A stretch of 16,451 nucleotides of DNA from an archaeon (lineage in GTDB: Archaea > Altiarchaeota > Altiarchaeia > IMC4 > QMZM01). Of this stretch, positions 15,201 through 16,451 are shown piece after piece (the first letter of the stretch is position 1; each line of letters starts with the position of its first letter). A program made the translations under genes and the position numbers. Location of the stretch: NCBI GenBank assembly GCA_029933895.1, contig JAOZNG010000010.1, positions 1 through 16,451 of the forward strand, written 5' to 3'. The notes beneath the pieces were generated by a model, which was given only the letters and a program-made list of their open reading frames with translations, ran no database searches and was not told where the DNA came from.

Positions 15201-16451
15201 GGAGAGGACTGGACGGTTAAATTTGCCACTGGGAAGGGCATATTTGTGAAGAACAATTCAAGGCTAATGATCATGGGTACGCCGGAGCACAGTATAAAGA
15301 TGGACTCCACCTCAGAGACGTGGCTTGGTTTTGTGTTCAAGGACAATGACGAGGCGGGCTCAGAGCTTTACTATGTGGAGGTGAGGAAGGCTAAGATGGA
15401 CCTTGGGAGCTACAGTGGGCACGGTTTCAGCGGTAATGATGTATACGGGGATGGCACGTTGAACAGCGGGGGGCATGTGATAAGGTACACAACGATAGTG
15501 GCAGAGAGGTCCATAGTGAAGCTGGTGGGAGTTGAGCTTTACGGGGATAGCAGTACGAATAATTACGCTGGGATACTCTCATACAACTCTACTGTTCAGA
15601 TAGAGGGGAGCAGTATAGAGGATTACAGTGGGGGTTCTGAGTCCAAGGGAGTGAGCATATTCCAGCCGAGTCCGTATCACTTTGAGAGCATTCCGCAGGA
15701 CATAATTGGAGTGGCGATATACGGAAGCAACATAACGGACAATGCGATTGGAGTCTACTACAGGGTATCTGGGATTGCAGCGTACGTATATGTAATAGAG
15801 GCCAACGTGTGGGGGAACACTCAATACTCCATATACGAGGATTGGGGTGAGGTTAGTGGTGAGAGGGTGGATGGTTGCTATGTGAACGGAAGCACTAATG
15901 GGTCAGTAAATATTGTGAACAGCAGCGACAGTCTGCTGACGCCGGAGGGGATAGAGCCGTATGACCATCCGTTCTTCGTGATGGCGTCTGAGACGAATCC
16001 CTTTGACTGGGACAGCGATGACGACTGGATAGAGGATTCATCGGACCTGTGGCAGTTTAATTATGATGGAGGTGAGGAGAAGCTGAAGTGGAATTCAGAC
16101 AACGATGGAGACGGTCTTATAAACGCCATGGACCGGGACAGCGATGATGATTCTTTCTTTAAGTATTACGGAGACGGTATAGAGGACGACTCCACGCATA
16201 ATCTTTACGACACGGCTGTTGAGACGGACCAGAACGGTCATTATGACAATGCGAATGAGAGTGATCCGCTCTGTTCGGACACGGACCATGATGGAATAAA
16301 GGACGGGGTGGAGTTCTTCTTTGGACTTGATCCGAGGGATGCGGACAGCGATGATGACGGTATAGCGGATGGAGAGGAGCCGTTCTGGAACCTTGACTTT
16401 GACTGCGACGGTCTGATAAACGCTCTTGATCCTGACTCAGACAACGACAGT
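276..16451 (+). CDS. Giant multidomain cell-surface protein (3' end outside window)
   Basis: One uninterrupted frame of 5,392 codons runs from ATG 276 to the window edge with no stop. ATG 276 is chosen for its GGGAGG site and its overlap with the upstream TGA. Residue n begins at base 276+3(n-1). Residues about 39-58 form a hydrophobic signal or anchor segment after a basic stretch, so nearly everything after it should lie outside the cell. The rest is almost all beta structure: three right-handed beta-helices, three beta-propellers, a concanavalin-like domain, two split CBM6/35-like modules, several beta-sandwiches, a carboxypeptidase-regulatory-like domain and many D-x-D-x-D-G calcium-binding (TSP3-like) repeats. 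N-glycosylation sequons are common (NSS, NGT, NTT, NCT, NRT). No catalytic motif was recognised. Inferred role: surface adhesin or S-layer/stalk protein. The C-terminus, where a sorting or anchor signal would be expected, is not visible. The product class is firm; the exact role is unknown. Confidence 0.93.
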   Translation, partial: MTGKVVRCGGTEEGSERCDGFWRAWLNGASLLKMKRWKALCLFATGAVALMVLTIFYSPVEKWFSEAGAEAPEDGKVMKLVDMGTIELQELQYYYTSEFIRYDGERNAYILNSSISIGNGTVLTISGLRLIVNTTYQNVEIIVESGGELRMSSTNLSVEGSTAHYMVMKFYGKAEISESQIGPEAQTDSFKGLKIYSSRTKIVKTVIQGSSEDGVYCQGASPILQECIIRNNDGSGVRSEDKGPIIHLTEIYGNSQDGVNIENTDYYEITTTADGEFYTDVRFESGGGSDSSVRLKKEINNPPVSASFSLFGRGYIYNHKIVDDTYQEFTKGSGSCVDVKGDTVQLKTVPTVTKRNITNTALLEGAPYPNAMLGKEGDFPFIHLTNIIAEENLAVAYDLSNVFLTPYTGPVAYQMGPQDNEPMTGLQNGEEGWEIYANWNSWKEFVIPPIFLDLDTKISFKGKFDARTEVEAIGFACGVGPYRKEIIFPLYGMMGDPEMSWGTTFGGWDTRYFNDTLQEDEWIDYEIDLGSIWRDRFQDNAFVIDRIIIINDNDGWCPPPDVSGWHFRGLVLDGLRKYSYPGSYVTKIISFDRVVTLSNIQVMNIINCTQYDVWCRASMDGENFDEWIPMGTGSAGIFDTGIQAMSGMKFQVKIEIWNNTTSDYVAPVIKYITLEFLSSFHTVDLSTLDDFTGGTYDNTSWDTQQHGIRLEDPAANSQGSYTSPAYDVGMDVYWNYIKWNGNLSTQCNVTVQTRTKASTSETWSSWSTAVGTSFLEMRINSPKGRYFQYRLILQSSDNLHTPIVKYVSLRYSFAKVISDGTQEEFESCASMDNVVIEDGIIMLNNTTQPGTYISQIHSTGSFEHYSEVYWLGWVPEVTQVRMYVRVADSPEQISSAEWLGPTGNNSWFTRPGQPINASCHGKNYIQFKLELYSLDGVSSPGILEYGCMMRTYYPHGIYISRAWFFSEDIITHITSSWNRTSNNESVKLYISSNEGVNWTEVTDDLDSDVVLQEDIAGYGVKYKLEFFSTGLDTDVIHEVRLVCSSPAPHDVTVSIENITVFEHSGEFFGTADVYGVEDELIDLEENFPEKLEFDSNYTYYNLVINTSSHGIIQINNISILQSPAFISHCSLRDNDIGLRLFNASLHINQTIIDGNRIGVYCERNEESAKYAMLGRNLSINGSTQTAIVLHGGEVNIYQSLVENNVKVLEADRGENSVNTTLRLYHTFVIHNEAAGTINNITVVFTNTSYDKGMSFEVLGESGLWEVRWYERVRVFTDNSDEDTDYNNPLSGATVRVYTKRSGEMLISRTTDETGLTEMFEVVEFSKSAEGYTYFTPHRVEVSYNGHERSRVFYPFLRSYSNLTIVVGNTTSSVMDSDMDGIVDPEENGEHTGENYTDLYWLQAEDLTAEPSEIIYDGESWGEAAVMGFRNLTAYVPVPDAGAGGYYKIYFRGRSGGSNGRIRNYGELSNVTSPVTDIAWNERYNYGFAVAGGTLYRIEGSEISESNISQGYFVSVQDIDWRGNYGEALIVGTRPAVDGEGGAVALYIHGGEDVSGATISGGSLYGVTLRACAWNPFNEDLAIIVGDNGKILLYHRDTNTAYVNTYGDGTAVLNSVAWIDSDTAVAVGDKGLVLEINVLNTTTVSATAHNEGFEGDLKSVEWSSELGFGLLGGAGILSRFDDNFQFINGSVERLAGYTFYDVEWVFNESYAMIVCGNGLETVLLRYAGGGIEEIAKVPEKDYRVIAEAWGAGGALLGGKRDGVAAVDSWTAAMMDVRVGSPDGGVLTEQVSFQKPTIMWSSLDRFYLPPGTECVVVSFYAKPSERPLLDQLAIARLQDAGGEALLQPSNISNPLFIDSDGDMIYDFYERSLMSFWYEAEDYTTENSRRVYELNASNGRVVKALQVSESNPVVSVHFPDLPEGEYKIGVRLRADLGTFDDFNDGEIDTEKWSVNSTTYIGESNNVLSISAYDTPRYVRMLSSGSPLSFSYDAELRMAVKLSDDALAIGGGLYFRFFETGNTSNAIEYTMHTSGGALGSGDAIQDTVPELADVWRQLRVEVVKGEGVAFFITNESGAWRFVRYIDCSGLNRDIGVDIGAYSAEINQLFTVYLDYVQLSYGKGFCRIFNRPSSERTIYVGLKYRLYTYDVEITGGMEYPEFQIYDESPVENVKLLVDSFFIVRTDDNDVENLSVGGELTEATITLSSFNSSSGNYTGEEVAVAIEEGKDVSRIRLKLKGEYRSSVKAETAVSCAEIISMDSDGDYLTWIEWSSNNTWRVYVKDLSSGEVTRMDDDASYQKRGVALSGEYILWEECRSSNWIVRYRRLDNSTLYAFPSLTAQTECRHTSLFGDVMVTEVISQGAHTVYAKNLTSNEPGYIISRSGSSSTYPVIYGSKAYWIELSGSTYRIVCRDISEMSDYWERMVALQRGRETGSFSQEEGGGITARTPVWRVYDLPGTPEDVRYLRVGGDYLIYWMREGSSWYLKYLNVIDPSATGTIAVYESNTPEENSTDITKTMVVYPEEGSSRLKYYDLLSGTTDYVYTNSSVGSPLYVTISTPLVTTGRKSVFWVIQESGEMKIEGIEQDMCMEMAWESGTYVPLWNNSRIFFGEEYTIDFAIYVNYYQHSNGVAENGFVTVPLSFRSVDGNPMKIVGIEGSYGIISSPLSQDTDMDGLSDTYETFGFFGYDILQFEDAYEFKGWRNIIDLRERTGTDGEPYVATYGPVELFERDDVLLTSSWEYVEKTLNTTSYSDGFRDTFVNLRFKPEDTGEFRLGINMYMPYKERNVALPGMDTASRESSVSSGEAPSISQDLNSGLSTETLSVPADNSGSTIYGGALNAENVQTSYPTTSSGFFPVTTGNRSYVALRKIAPISIHLSRQVNASWVSGYLEDIVEDALVIKVYQDDGSELQALPGSWNLNVMLTKVYFIGSPDEQYPEDKVGFEAEIVWSAEYSLASGTSYTFHIGLDLERCGESRLNVSDDYRFPESWKSINYLRLRGLDYVMVEKRGLMPYECDADGDGVEDLEESYGVQFPLNSDPDHDGLNDYMERIYGTSGVLRDSDGDGLRDGIELGLTEEFIRRSGGDVRSTGSWFERIARGAAHCPLYPELLNNSDADGGATKTDPLKEDTDSDGLPDGWIDGWLYEPPGDYQGVEETYYNETLVTGRVNIDRYDVLYWGRHAAGDLRPQIYEGEDFNLDGKTLTPADYSSRTGFNSWPTIEIDGTDYSYVPFGFDPDTAEVYGVNGELFDYVETSPVESSSDYKYVNGQWVMDGDDIPDGYEAWYAHLDPRYFKQNGKRILYVSPFNPYDEGLDKEKVKVVKYRYVCSSTENKLIGYGLAQEVDFEGVDNSSGYISAEEYSRYLENLAGFAVHLRNTGSSTISTKIQLEVWIGSTKNGSDNSVPDKMLDSGIQYVENWGGGEYRWLEFEFHSGLFDQLMKGDNPQWPEREGSGGFPGVRIFLVVRALDHSNVVGWHTRSVSQQTLRAYQKIKSGRVYGWSTLSMMNFDFMVLNHAYYGDDLTNLEEYIVGSNPKVANSDYMRIGKKVYDDGLSDGEETFIYEILAEIKGEKYENESGDLFMHSYKYVEDGMDEQNYNVSFSNGQYYIEGDQYLTIKLKNLQSTSRYVVGMTLMGIMEKTSSYLERPITFNISGDSSENFDSVDFSREVCVDMSREEVRSIYLLKDEELSFQGVTNYYLRVRVNETDAPKIGFTYIKVINYEEQERCVVFRTSVDNGSVRFNGYMEADEDDYIDIYGRYVNGTSEVYGMLRYTFKERVENPLLKGVFSRDNIQYAILSDNTKIVLSMPQPTEDFYSVDYLKNYLSDTVVVMKGEEATHPNGTEYLDGWAVVFTFSSFAYSGSYGIDINYRNRDMYISETYNIDTDGDGVMDGLEYDYWKDSETLSYRDNLLNVRDSDSDNDGVIDGLEVLPLKDSDYDGLVNILDPDSDNDGLKDSEEHDYSSDVAELGGSADDDYENVIDVDSDNDGVWDGAEARPYYTFGEYLYSDGWSPNRTDLEDELGATRFVENVNLDFRVTDEHLQLDRSDEITAICMRGGELYWVEREANKNVLYRYRSGFYTLPSRTGQPENSVEKVAELPDSVNAYTIVDMEVNGYGEVYLLGRSGSGSYSYKIFGYKISDRTCYTVNSPEELSYQPTLGCTPDGDLLYSWGADVKIYRREYASSSTLYTSADKEKYITTNGTGGLFMVEEDTSGYKVLREVPYGVWMGALKRGETLSGKFVNIFYMDGENFEDQVRVAVAGTGEVILAYTSTAGHSPEFLGYLPSSYDKDPPLNNQYLFENISRSSVRPISELVASSSGVIFYLSGGDIYRIRRSVTDPLKYDTDGDNLTDGYDMDFGDGLYYYGELMKYDEDVTALPSKSYRVINPGAFTLDTGEKCNQANKSVGYNQSYWSDPTSADTDGDGISDYDEIGRLHIESGSVFIDKFGGVAGYTVNKIQWVSIPDIGEKGGEIYEVQEYVDWDDTVIYVRSDPVLRDTDGDGMTDGSEFEYTDATDPDTDGDGIPDGLEDWNDNGLVDLYESSPVDADTDDDALPDGWIDGWVVYRDQNGTLVGEIVSTEKDGVRDPWEGEDLNCDGLNGFFLSSSLVTNSYVDLNVEVDLNRQHFVEKILIPVMLSVNATLYYDPRLDANEDGIVSEYEEEQGLVNGSDRDWPGERGVDDDGDGFADYNDPEVNLAIENALRYAHYLTGEYGESDRVSDDNDGIWDIAFRATGDGVDNDGDGIVDDLDIACGYDPYSGLYFDYEIYVPIYDTDGNGVMSFETSPTLADSDGDGIIDGYEVYFDLNYRSSANDVDLHDGNRTPEISLDTGTPLQDNAPDGIVDYFRTFTKRWHTFSYLDIDYDGYIAPLDDDTDGDGLKDWEENRDLDMQIDGITSVWDLYNMTQITASSANTTVWELSTRYFSNLPESGGNEYLPLPYGDKVTDFSYNTDTHVLTINEDIVLEPEDGREPPTLYIVVPRDGGEDWTVKFATGKGIFVKNNSRLMIMGTPEHSIKMDSTSETWLGFVFKDNDEAGSELYYVEVRKAKMDLGSYSGHGFSGNDVYGDGTLNSGGHVIRYTTIVAERSIVKLVGVELYGDSSTNNYAGILSYNSTVQIEGSSIEDYSGGSESKGVSIFQPSPYHFESIPQDIIGVAIYGSNITDNAIGVYYRVSGIAAYVYVIEANVWGNTQYSIYEDWGEVSGERVDGCYVNGSTNGSVNIVNSSDSLLTPEGIEPYDHPFFVMASETNPFDWDSDDDWIEDSSDLWQFNYDGGEEKLKWNSDNDGDGLINAMDRDSDDDSFFKYYGDGIEDDSTHNLYDTAVETDQNGHYDNANESDPLCSDTDHDGIKDGVEFFFGLDPRDADSDDDGIADGEEPFWNLDFDCDGLINALDPDSDNDS
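375..450 (+). other. N-terminal hydrophobic signal or anchor segment
   Basis: Residues 34-37 are M-K-R-W, and residues about 39-58 (ALCLFATGAVALMVLTIFYS) are strongly hydrophobic, followed by P-V-E-K-W. The preceding 33 residues hold several basic residues close to the membrane side (LLKMKRWK), which by the positive-inside rule puts the N-terminus in the cytoplasm and the giant remainder outside. No clear A-x-A cleavage site or lipobox follows, so a retained type II anchor is as likely as a cleaved signal peptide. Confidence 0.75.
600..1092 (+). other. Right-handed beta-helix domain 1
   Basis: Residues about 109-273 are a run of short strands and turns of the parallel beta-helix (pectate-lyase/NosD-like) type. 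Hydrophobic pairs alternate with small polar turns (SISIGNGTVLTISGLRLIV, VEIIVESGGELRMSSTNLSV), followed by the classic coil pattern S-x-I-x-x-N-x-x-x-G-V (ECIIRNNDGSGVRSED, LTEIYGNSQDGVNIEN). Such domains in archaeal surface proteins are usually binding or structural. I see no recognisable lyase active site. Confidence 0.75.
1572..2010 (+). other. Carbohydrate-binding-like beta-sandwich
   Basis: Residues about 433-579 follow a pattern I recall from jelly-roll carbohydrate-binding modules of large secreted proteins: W-E-I-Y-A-N-W, then a T-x-I-x-F strand, E-x-x-x-I-G-F, a P-L-Y-G turn, W-I-D-Y-E-I-D-L-G, and finally R-I-I-I-I-N-D-N-D-G with S-G-W-H-F-R-G-L-V-L. The N-D-N-D-G segment could bind calcium. 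The stretch before it (about 1095-1570) contains beta-rich sequence (FSLFGRGYIYNHKIVDD, then FPFIHLTNIIAEENLAVAY) that I cannot assign. No family name is claimed. Confidence 0.5.
2016..3415 (+). repeat. Four tandem, highly diverged beta-sandwich modules
   Basis: Residues about 581-1047 look like four copies of one fold. Each gives a strand, a central R-x-S/T-x-D or v-R-T/v-R-V strand, a W-x-x-W or W-S-S-W turn, a GxxFQ-type strand and a closing V-I-K-Y-I/V strand. Examples: MKFQVKIEIWN then APVIKYITLEF (about 2217-2310); TVQTRTKAS, ETWSSWST, RYFQYRLIL and TPIVKYVSLRY (2523-2710); MYVRVADSPEQ, NYIQFKLELYS and ILEYGCM (2919-3120); VKLYISSNEGVNW, VKYKLEFFS and IHEVRLV (3231-3405). The first module carries a DGENFDEW turn. 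These resemble galactose-binding-like or discoidin-like surface modules, but the family is uncertain. They probably act as spacers or ligand-binding units. Confidence 0.5.
3417..4032 (+). other. Right-handed beta-helix domain 2
   Basis: Residues about 1048-1252 again show beta-helix coils with asparagine turns: I-x-I-N-N-I-S-I-L, CSLRDNDIGLRLFNASL, TIIDGNRIGVYCE, LSINGSTQTAIVLHGG and VNIYQSLVENN. The repeated coil is about 20-25 residues with the NosD-like pattern S/T-x-I-x-x-N-x-x-G-V/L. It is rich in N-x-S/T sequons (NIT, NYT, NTS, NIS, NAS, NQT, NLS, NGS, NTT). It passes directly into the carboxypeptidase-regulatory-like domain, an order often seen in archaeal beta-helix surface proteins. 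Confidence 0.75.
4065..4382 (+). other. Carboxypeptidase-regulatory-like beta-sandwich
   Basis: Residues about 1264-1369 begin W-E-V-R-W-Y-E-R-V-R-V-F and contain P-L-S-G-A-T-V-R-V-Y followed by G-E-M-L-I-S-R-T-T-D-E-T-G-L-T-E, the hallmark of the transthyretin-like CarboxypepD_reg fold (PLxGAxVxV then TDxxG). A closing region has a HRVEVSYNG strand and NLTIVVGN. In surface proteins this fold is a structural spacer. It is followed immediately by the first acidic calcium-binding-like motif, DSDMDGIVDPEEN (4398-4436). Confidence 0.65.
4467..5830 (+). other. CBM6/35-like module A, split by an inserted propeller
   Basis: The first part (residues about 1398-1456) starts L-Y-W-L-Q-A-E-D, the QAED/EAED opening of CBM6/CBM35-type carbohydrate-binding modules, and ends in the strand YKIYFRGRSGG (1446-1456). 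The chain then enters a seven-bladed propeller (4692-5580). After it, residues about 1772-1846 look like the missing half: a MMDVRVGSPDGG strand, W-S-S-L-D-R-F-Y-L-P-P-G-T, and E-R-P-L-L-D-Q-L-A-I-A-R (D1828), the kind of L-D-x-x-x-I strand that closes these modules. A related split module follows (5892-6830). Sugar binding is inferred from the family and not shown. Confidence 0.55.
4692..5580 (+). other. Seven-bladed beta-propeller
   Basis: Seven repeats each carry a small-hydrophobic-acidic strand ending in tryptophan: TDIAW (W1479), QDIDW (W1520), RACAW (W1573), NSVAW (W1617), KSVEW (W1661), YDVEW (W1703) and IAEAW (W1748). Spacings are 41, 53, 44, 44, 42 and 45 residues. Each is followed by a strand such as A-I-I-V-G-D-N-G or A-V-A-V-G-D-K-G and then a strand such as KILLYH or LVLEIN. 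The pattern is that of WD40-like or Ycf48-like propellers with the G-D-x-G turn. No catalytic residue set was recognised, so it is probably a binding or rigid platform domain. Confidence 0.8.
5841..5876 (+). repeat. Isolated TSP3-like calcium-binding motif
   Basis: DSDGDMIYDFYE (residues 1856-1867) is one D-x-D-x-D unit that sits between the two split CBM-like modules and probably works as a calcium-stiffened hinge. A matching unit precedes module A at 4398-4436, so each split module is introduced by one such motif. Confidence 0.6.
5892..6830 (+). other. CBM6/35-like module B, split by an inserted lectin-like domain
   Basis: Residues 1873-1934 begin F-W-Y-E-A-E-D-Y (EAED at 1876-1879) and end in the strand YKIGVRLRADLG (1923-1934), matching YKIYFRGRSGG of module A. 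A concanavalin-like domain (6081-6620) is then inserted. The apparent second half (about 2118-2185) ends K-L-L-V-D-S-F-F-I-V-R (K2169-R2179), which aligns with P-L-L-D-Q-L-A-I-A-R of module A. The same host fold thus appears twice, each time opened after the same strand to receive a different guest. Confidence 0.55.
6081..6620 (+). other. Concanavalin/laminin-G-like domain
   Basis: Residues 1936-2115 begin F-D-D-F-N-D-G (1936-1942) and E-K-W-S-V, the usual opening of ConA-like/LamG jelly rolls in secreted proteins. They continue with LRMAVKLSD and G-G-G-L-Y-F-R-F-F-E, W-R-Q-L-R-V-E-V-V, a V-A-F-F-I-T-N-E-S strand and the closing VYLDYVQLSYG. The order and length (about 180 residues) fit the family. 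The fold commonly binds sugars; no specificity can be read from the sequence. Confidence 0.7.
7017..8010 (+). other. TolB-like beta-propeller (second propeller)
   Basis: Residues about 2248-2579 hold about seven units of the type G-x-Y-L/V-x-W-x...W-x-V-Y-x-x-D-L: DYLTWIEW with WRVYVKDLSSG; EYILWEE with WIVRYRRLDNS; VMVTEV with HTVYAKNLTS; KAYWIEL with YRIVCRDIS; YLIYWMRE with WYLKYLNV; MVVYPEE with LKYYDLLSG; SVFWVIQE with MKIEGIE. This is the TolB/YWTD-like pattern seen in many archaeal surface proteins. The segment before it (6840-7015) is a beta-rich linker with no assigned fold. Confidence 0.7.
8010..8265 (+). other. Unassigned beta-rich segment
   Basis: Residues about 2579-2664 (W-N-N-S-R-I-F-F-G-E-E-Y, DFAIYVNYYQ, FVTVPLSFRSV) look like one beta-sandwich unit joining the TolB-like propeller to the acidic region. 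I do not recognise the family. Confidence 0.35.
8268..9300 (+). other. TSP3-like motif, beta-sandwich and Ser/Thr-rich linker
   Basis: DTDMDGLSDTYE (residues 2665-2676) opens a segment with a beta-sandwich-like stretch (FVNLRFKPEDTGEFRLGI). It is followed by a low-complexity Ser/Thr/Asn/Gly region at residues about 2789-2859 (8640-8850; e.g. SRESSVSSGEAPSISQD) with no predicted core. That region is probably a flexible and possibly O-glycosylated linker. After it, ALVIKVYQDDGSE, FEAEIVW and YTFHIGLDL form another beta-sandwich that leads into the acidic cluster at 9309. The family is unknown. Confidence 0.45.
9309..9480 (+). repeat. TSP3-like calcium-binding cluster I
   Basis: Residues 3012-3068 carry three close motifs: DADGDGVEDLEE, DPDHDGLNDYME and DSDGDGLRDGIE. 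The D-x-D-x-D-G-(L/V)-x-D-x-x-E spacing is that of thrombospondin type-3-like repeats, which wrap calcium ions into a stiff stalk. Calcium binding is family knowledge, not shown here. Confidence 0.8.
9645..9860 (+). repeat. DGWIDGW/EGED module, copy 1
   Basis: Residues 3124-3195 begin D-T-D-S-D-G-L-P-D-G-W-I-D-G-W and end E-G-E-D-F-N-L-D-G. A diverged second copy lies at 13896-14045. The closing D-F-N-L-D-G-K looks like a dockerin or EF-hand-like calcium loop. The unit recurs as a phrase within the TSP3-like regions and probably forms part of the stalk. The copies are diverged in sequence, so the duplication is old. Confidence 0.6.
9861..11890 (+). other. Mixed acidic and beta-sandwich region without a named family
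   Basis: Residues about 3196-3871 contain scattered acidic motifs: DGDDIPDGYEAWY (3268 on) and D-D-L-T-N-L-E-E-Y-I-V-G-S-N-P (10819-10860). The latter is the usual phrase preceding TSP3 units, here followed by N-S-D, a short insertion and YDDGLSDGEE (10902 on). Between and after them lie beta-rich stretches likely to be Ig-like domains: FAVHLRNTGSS, IQLEVWIGS and VRIFLVVRALD (10370-10670); YLTIKLKNL, YYLRVRVNE and FTYIKVINYEE (11090-11440); and VVFTFSSFAYSGSYGIDI (11806-11860). I cannot name their families. Confidence 0.45.
11898..12240 (+). repeat. TSP3-like calcium-binding cluster II
   Basis: Residues 3875-3988 carry five motifs: DTDGDGVMDGLE, DSDSDNDGVIDGLE, DSDYDGLVNILD, DPDSDNDGLKDSEE and DVDSDNDGVWDGAE. 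The alternating short and long forms, with L-V-N-I-L-D-P-D-S-D-N-D-G, are the canonical thrombospondin type-3 arrangement. A similar phrase recurs at the right edge (16401-16451). The cluster is immediately followed by the third propeller. Confidence 0.85.
12399..13265 (+). other. Third beta-propeller, inserted between acidic repeat clusters
   Basis: Residues about 4042-4330 show about six units with G-x-L/V-Y/F-x and a following Y-x-Y/Y-x-R strand: GGELYWVERE with VLYRYRSG; GEVYLLGR with YSYKIFGYKIS; GDLLYSWG with VKIYRRE; GGLFMVEED with YKVLRE; VRVAVAGTGEVILAY; GVIFYLSGGDIYRIRRS. This resembles a NHL/TolB-type propeller, weaker than the first two. It begins soon after TSP3-like cluster II and ends directly before the next acidic motif (13281). 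The first blade, the fifth blade and the blade number are uncertain. Confidence 0.55.
13281..14920 (+). repeat. TSP3-like calcium-binding region III
   Basis: Residues about 4336-4882 hold the densest acidic region. It contains DTDGDNLTDGYD, DTDGDGISDYDE, DTDGDGMTDGSE, DTDGDGIPDGLE, NDNGLVDLYE, DTDDDALPDGW, NEDGIVSEYEEE, DDDGDGFADYND, DDNDGIWD, DNDGDGIVDDLD, DTDGNGVMSFE, DSDGDGIIDGYE, DIDYDGYIAPLD and DTDGDGLKDWEE. Beta-rich spacers separate them. Many ligand positions are intact, so calcium-dependent rigidity is a reasonable inference. Some units (NEDGIVSEYE, DTDGNGVMSFE) look more like dockerin or EF-hand loops. Confidence 0.8.
13896..14045 (+). repeat. DGWIDGW/EGED module, copy 2
   Basis: Residues 4541-4590 begin D-T-D-D-D-A-L-P-D-G-W-I-D-G-W and end E-G-E-D-L-N-C-D-G, matching the first copy at 9645-9860 in both end phrases. 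The copy is about 20 residues shorter between them. Confidence 0.6.
15084..15925 (+). other. Right-handed beta-helix domain 3
   Basis: Residues about 4937-5216 show beta-helix coils: VLTINEDIVLEP, FVKNNSRLMIMG, YAGILSYNSTVQIEGSSIED, GVAIYGSNITDNAIGVYYR, YVIEANVWGN and VNIVNSSDS. The N-I-T-D-N-A-I-G-V turn is the clearest NosD-like coil. A preceding strand-rich lead (15084-15300) may form the cap. It lies between the large acidic region and the final acidic array, as beta-helix 2 lies before the first acidic motif. Confidence 0.7.
16005..16451 (+). repeat. TSP3-like calcium-binding region IV (runs off window)
   Basis: Residues 5244-5392 carry DWDSDDDWIEDSSD, NSDNDGDGLINAMD, DRDSDDDSFF, GDGIEDDS, DTDHDGIKDGVE, DADSDDDGIADGEE, DFDCDGLINALD and DPDSDNDS, reaching the last base without a stop. 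L-I-N-A-M-D and L-I-N-A-L-D are the TSP3 long-form signature. The array clearly continues beyond the window, so the C-terminal architecture and any anchor are unknown. Confidence 0.85.

Noticed and set aside
11898..16451. CRISPR or DNA-level tandem repeat array in the GAC/GAT-rich regions
   Set aside because: The repetition is at the protein level with variable spacing and diverged DNA. There are no uniform repeats and spacers.

Overview
The window is almost entirely one enormous gene. A single + strand reading frame opens at ATG 276 and runs without a stop to the last base (16451): 5,392 codons, ending on a codon boundary but not on a stop. The true protein is therefore longer still, and the visible part alone is about 0.6 MDa (5,392 residues at roughly 110 Da each). 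I translated the frame by eye through the whole window and met no stop or frameshift. The only other probable gene is the 3' end of an upstream frame (1-279). Its TGA overlaps the giant gene's ATG (ATGA), and a GGGAGG ribosome site lies 7 nt before the ATG, so the two are probably co-transcribed and coupled. There is no intergenic gap longer than 300 bases, and I see no RNA gene, CRISPR array or insertion sequence.

The predicted product is a secreted or membrane-anchored, cell-surface mosaic protein. Layout by position: a short basic N-terminus and one hydrophobic segment (375-450); right-handed beta-helix 1 (600-1092); a carbohydrate-binding-like beta-sandwich (about 1572-2010); a row of degenerate beta-sandwiches (2016-3415); beta-helix 2 (3417-4032); a carboxypeptidase-regulatory-like domain (about 4065-4382); a CBM6/35-like module split around a seven-bladed beta-propeller (4467-5830); a second such module split around a concanavalin/laminin-G-like domain (5892-6830); a TolB-like propeller (7017-8010); a long stretch of thrombospondin type-3-like calcium-binding repeats mixed with beta-sandwich segments (8268-12240); a third propeller lodged inside that acidic region (12399-13265); more acidic repeats (13281-14920); beta-helix 3 (about 15084-15925); and a final acidic array (16005-16451) cut by the window edge. 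Asn-X-Ser/Thr sequons are frequent throughout.

The organism is most likely an archaeon, plausibly a euryarchaeal or Thermoplasmatota-like lineage. Arginine is mostly AGA/AGG and isoleucine is largely ATA, the start site has a GGAGG-type Shine-Dalgarno sequence, and beta-helix, propeller, TSP3 and carboxypeptidase-regulatory mosaics are familiar in archaeal surface proteins. This is inference from composition and architecture, and a bacterium is not excluded. No enzyme active site was recognised. The composition suggests binding, adhesion or surface-layer structure (beta-helices, propellers and CBM/lectin-like folds joined by rigid calcium-dependent stalks) rather than catalysis.

The most interesting points are the size of the protein, the nested domain insertions (two related host modules, each split at the same motif by a different guest fold), and a clear change of codon use from the 5' to the 3' end of this single gene.
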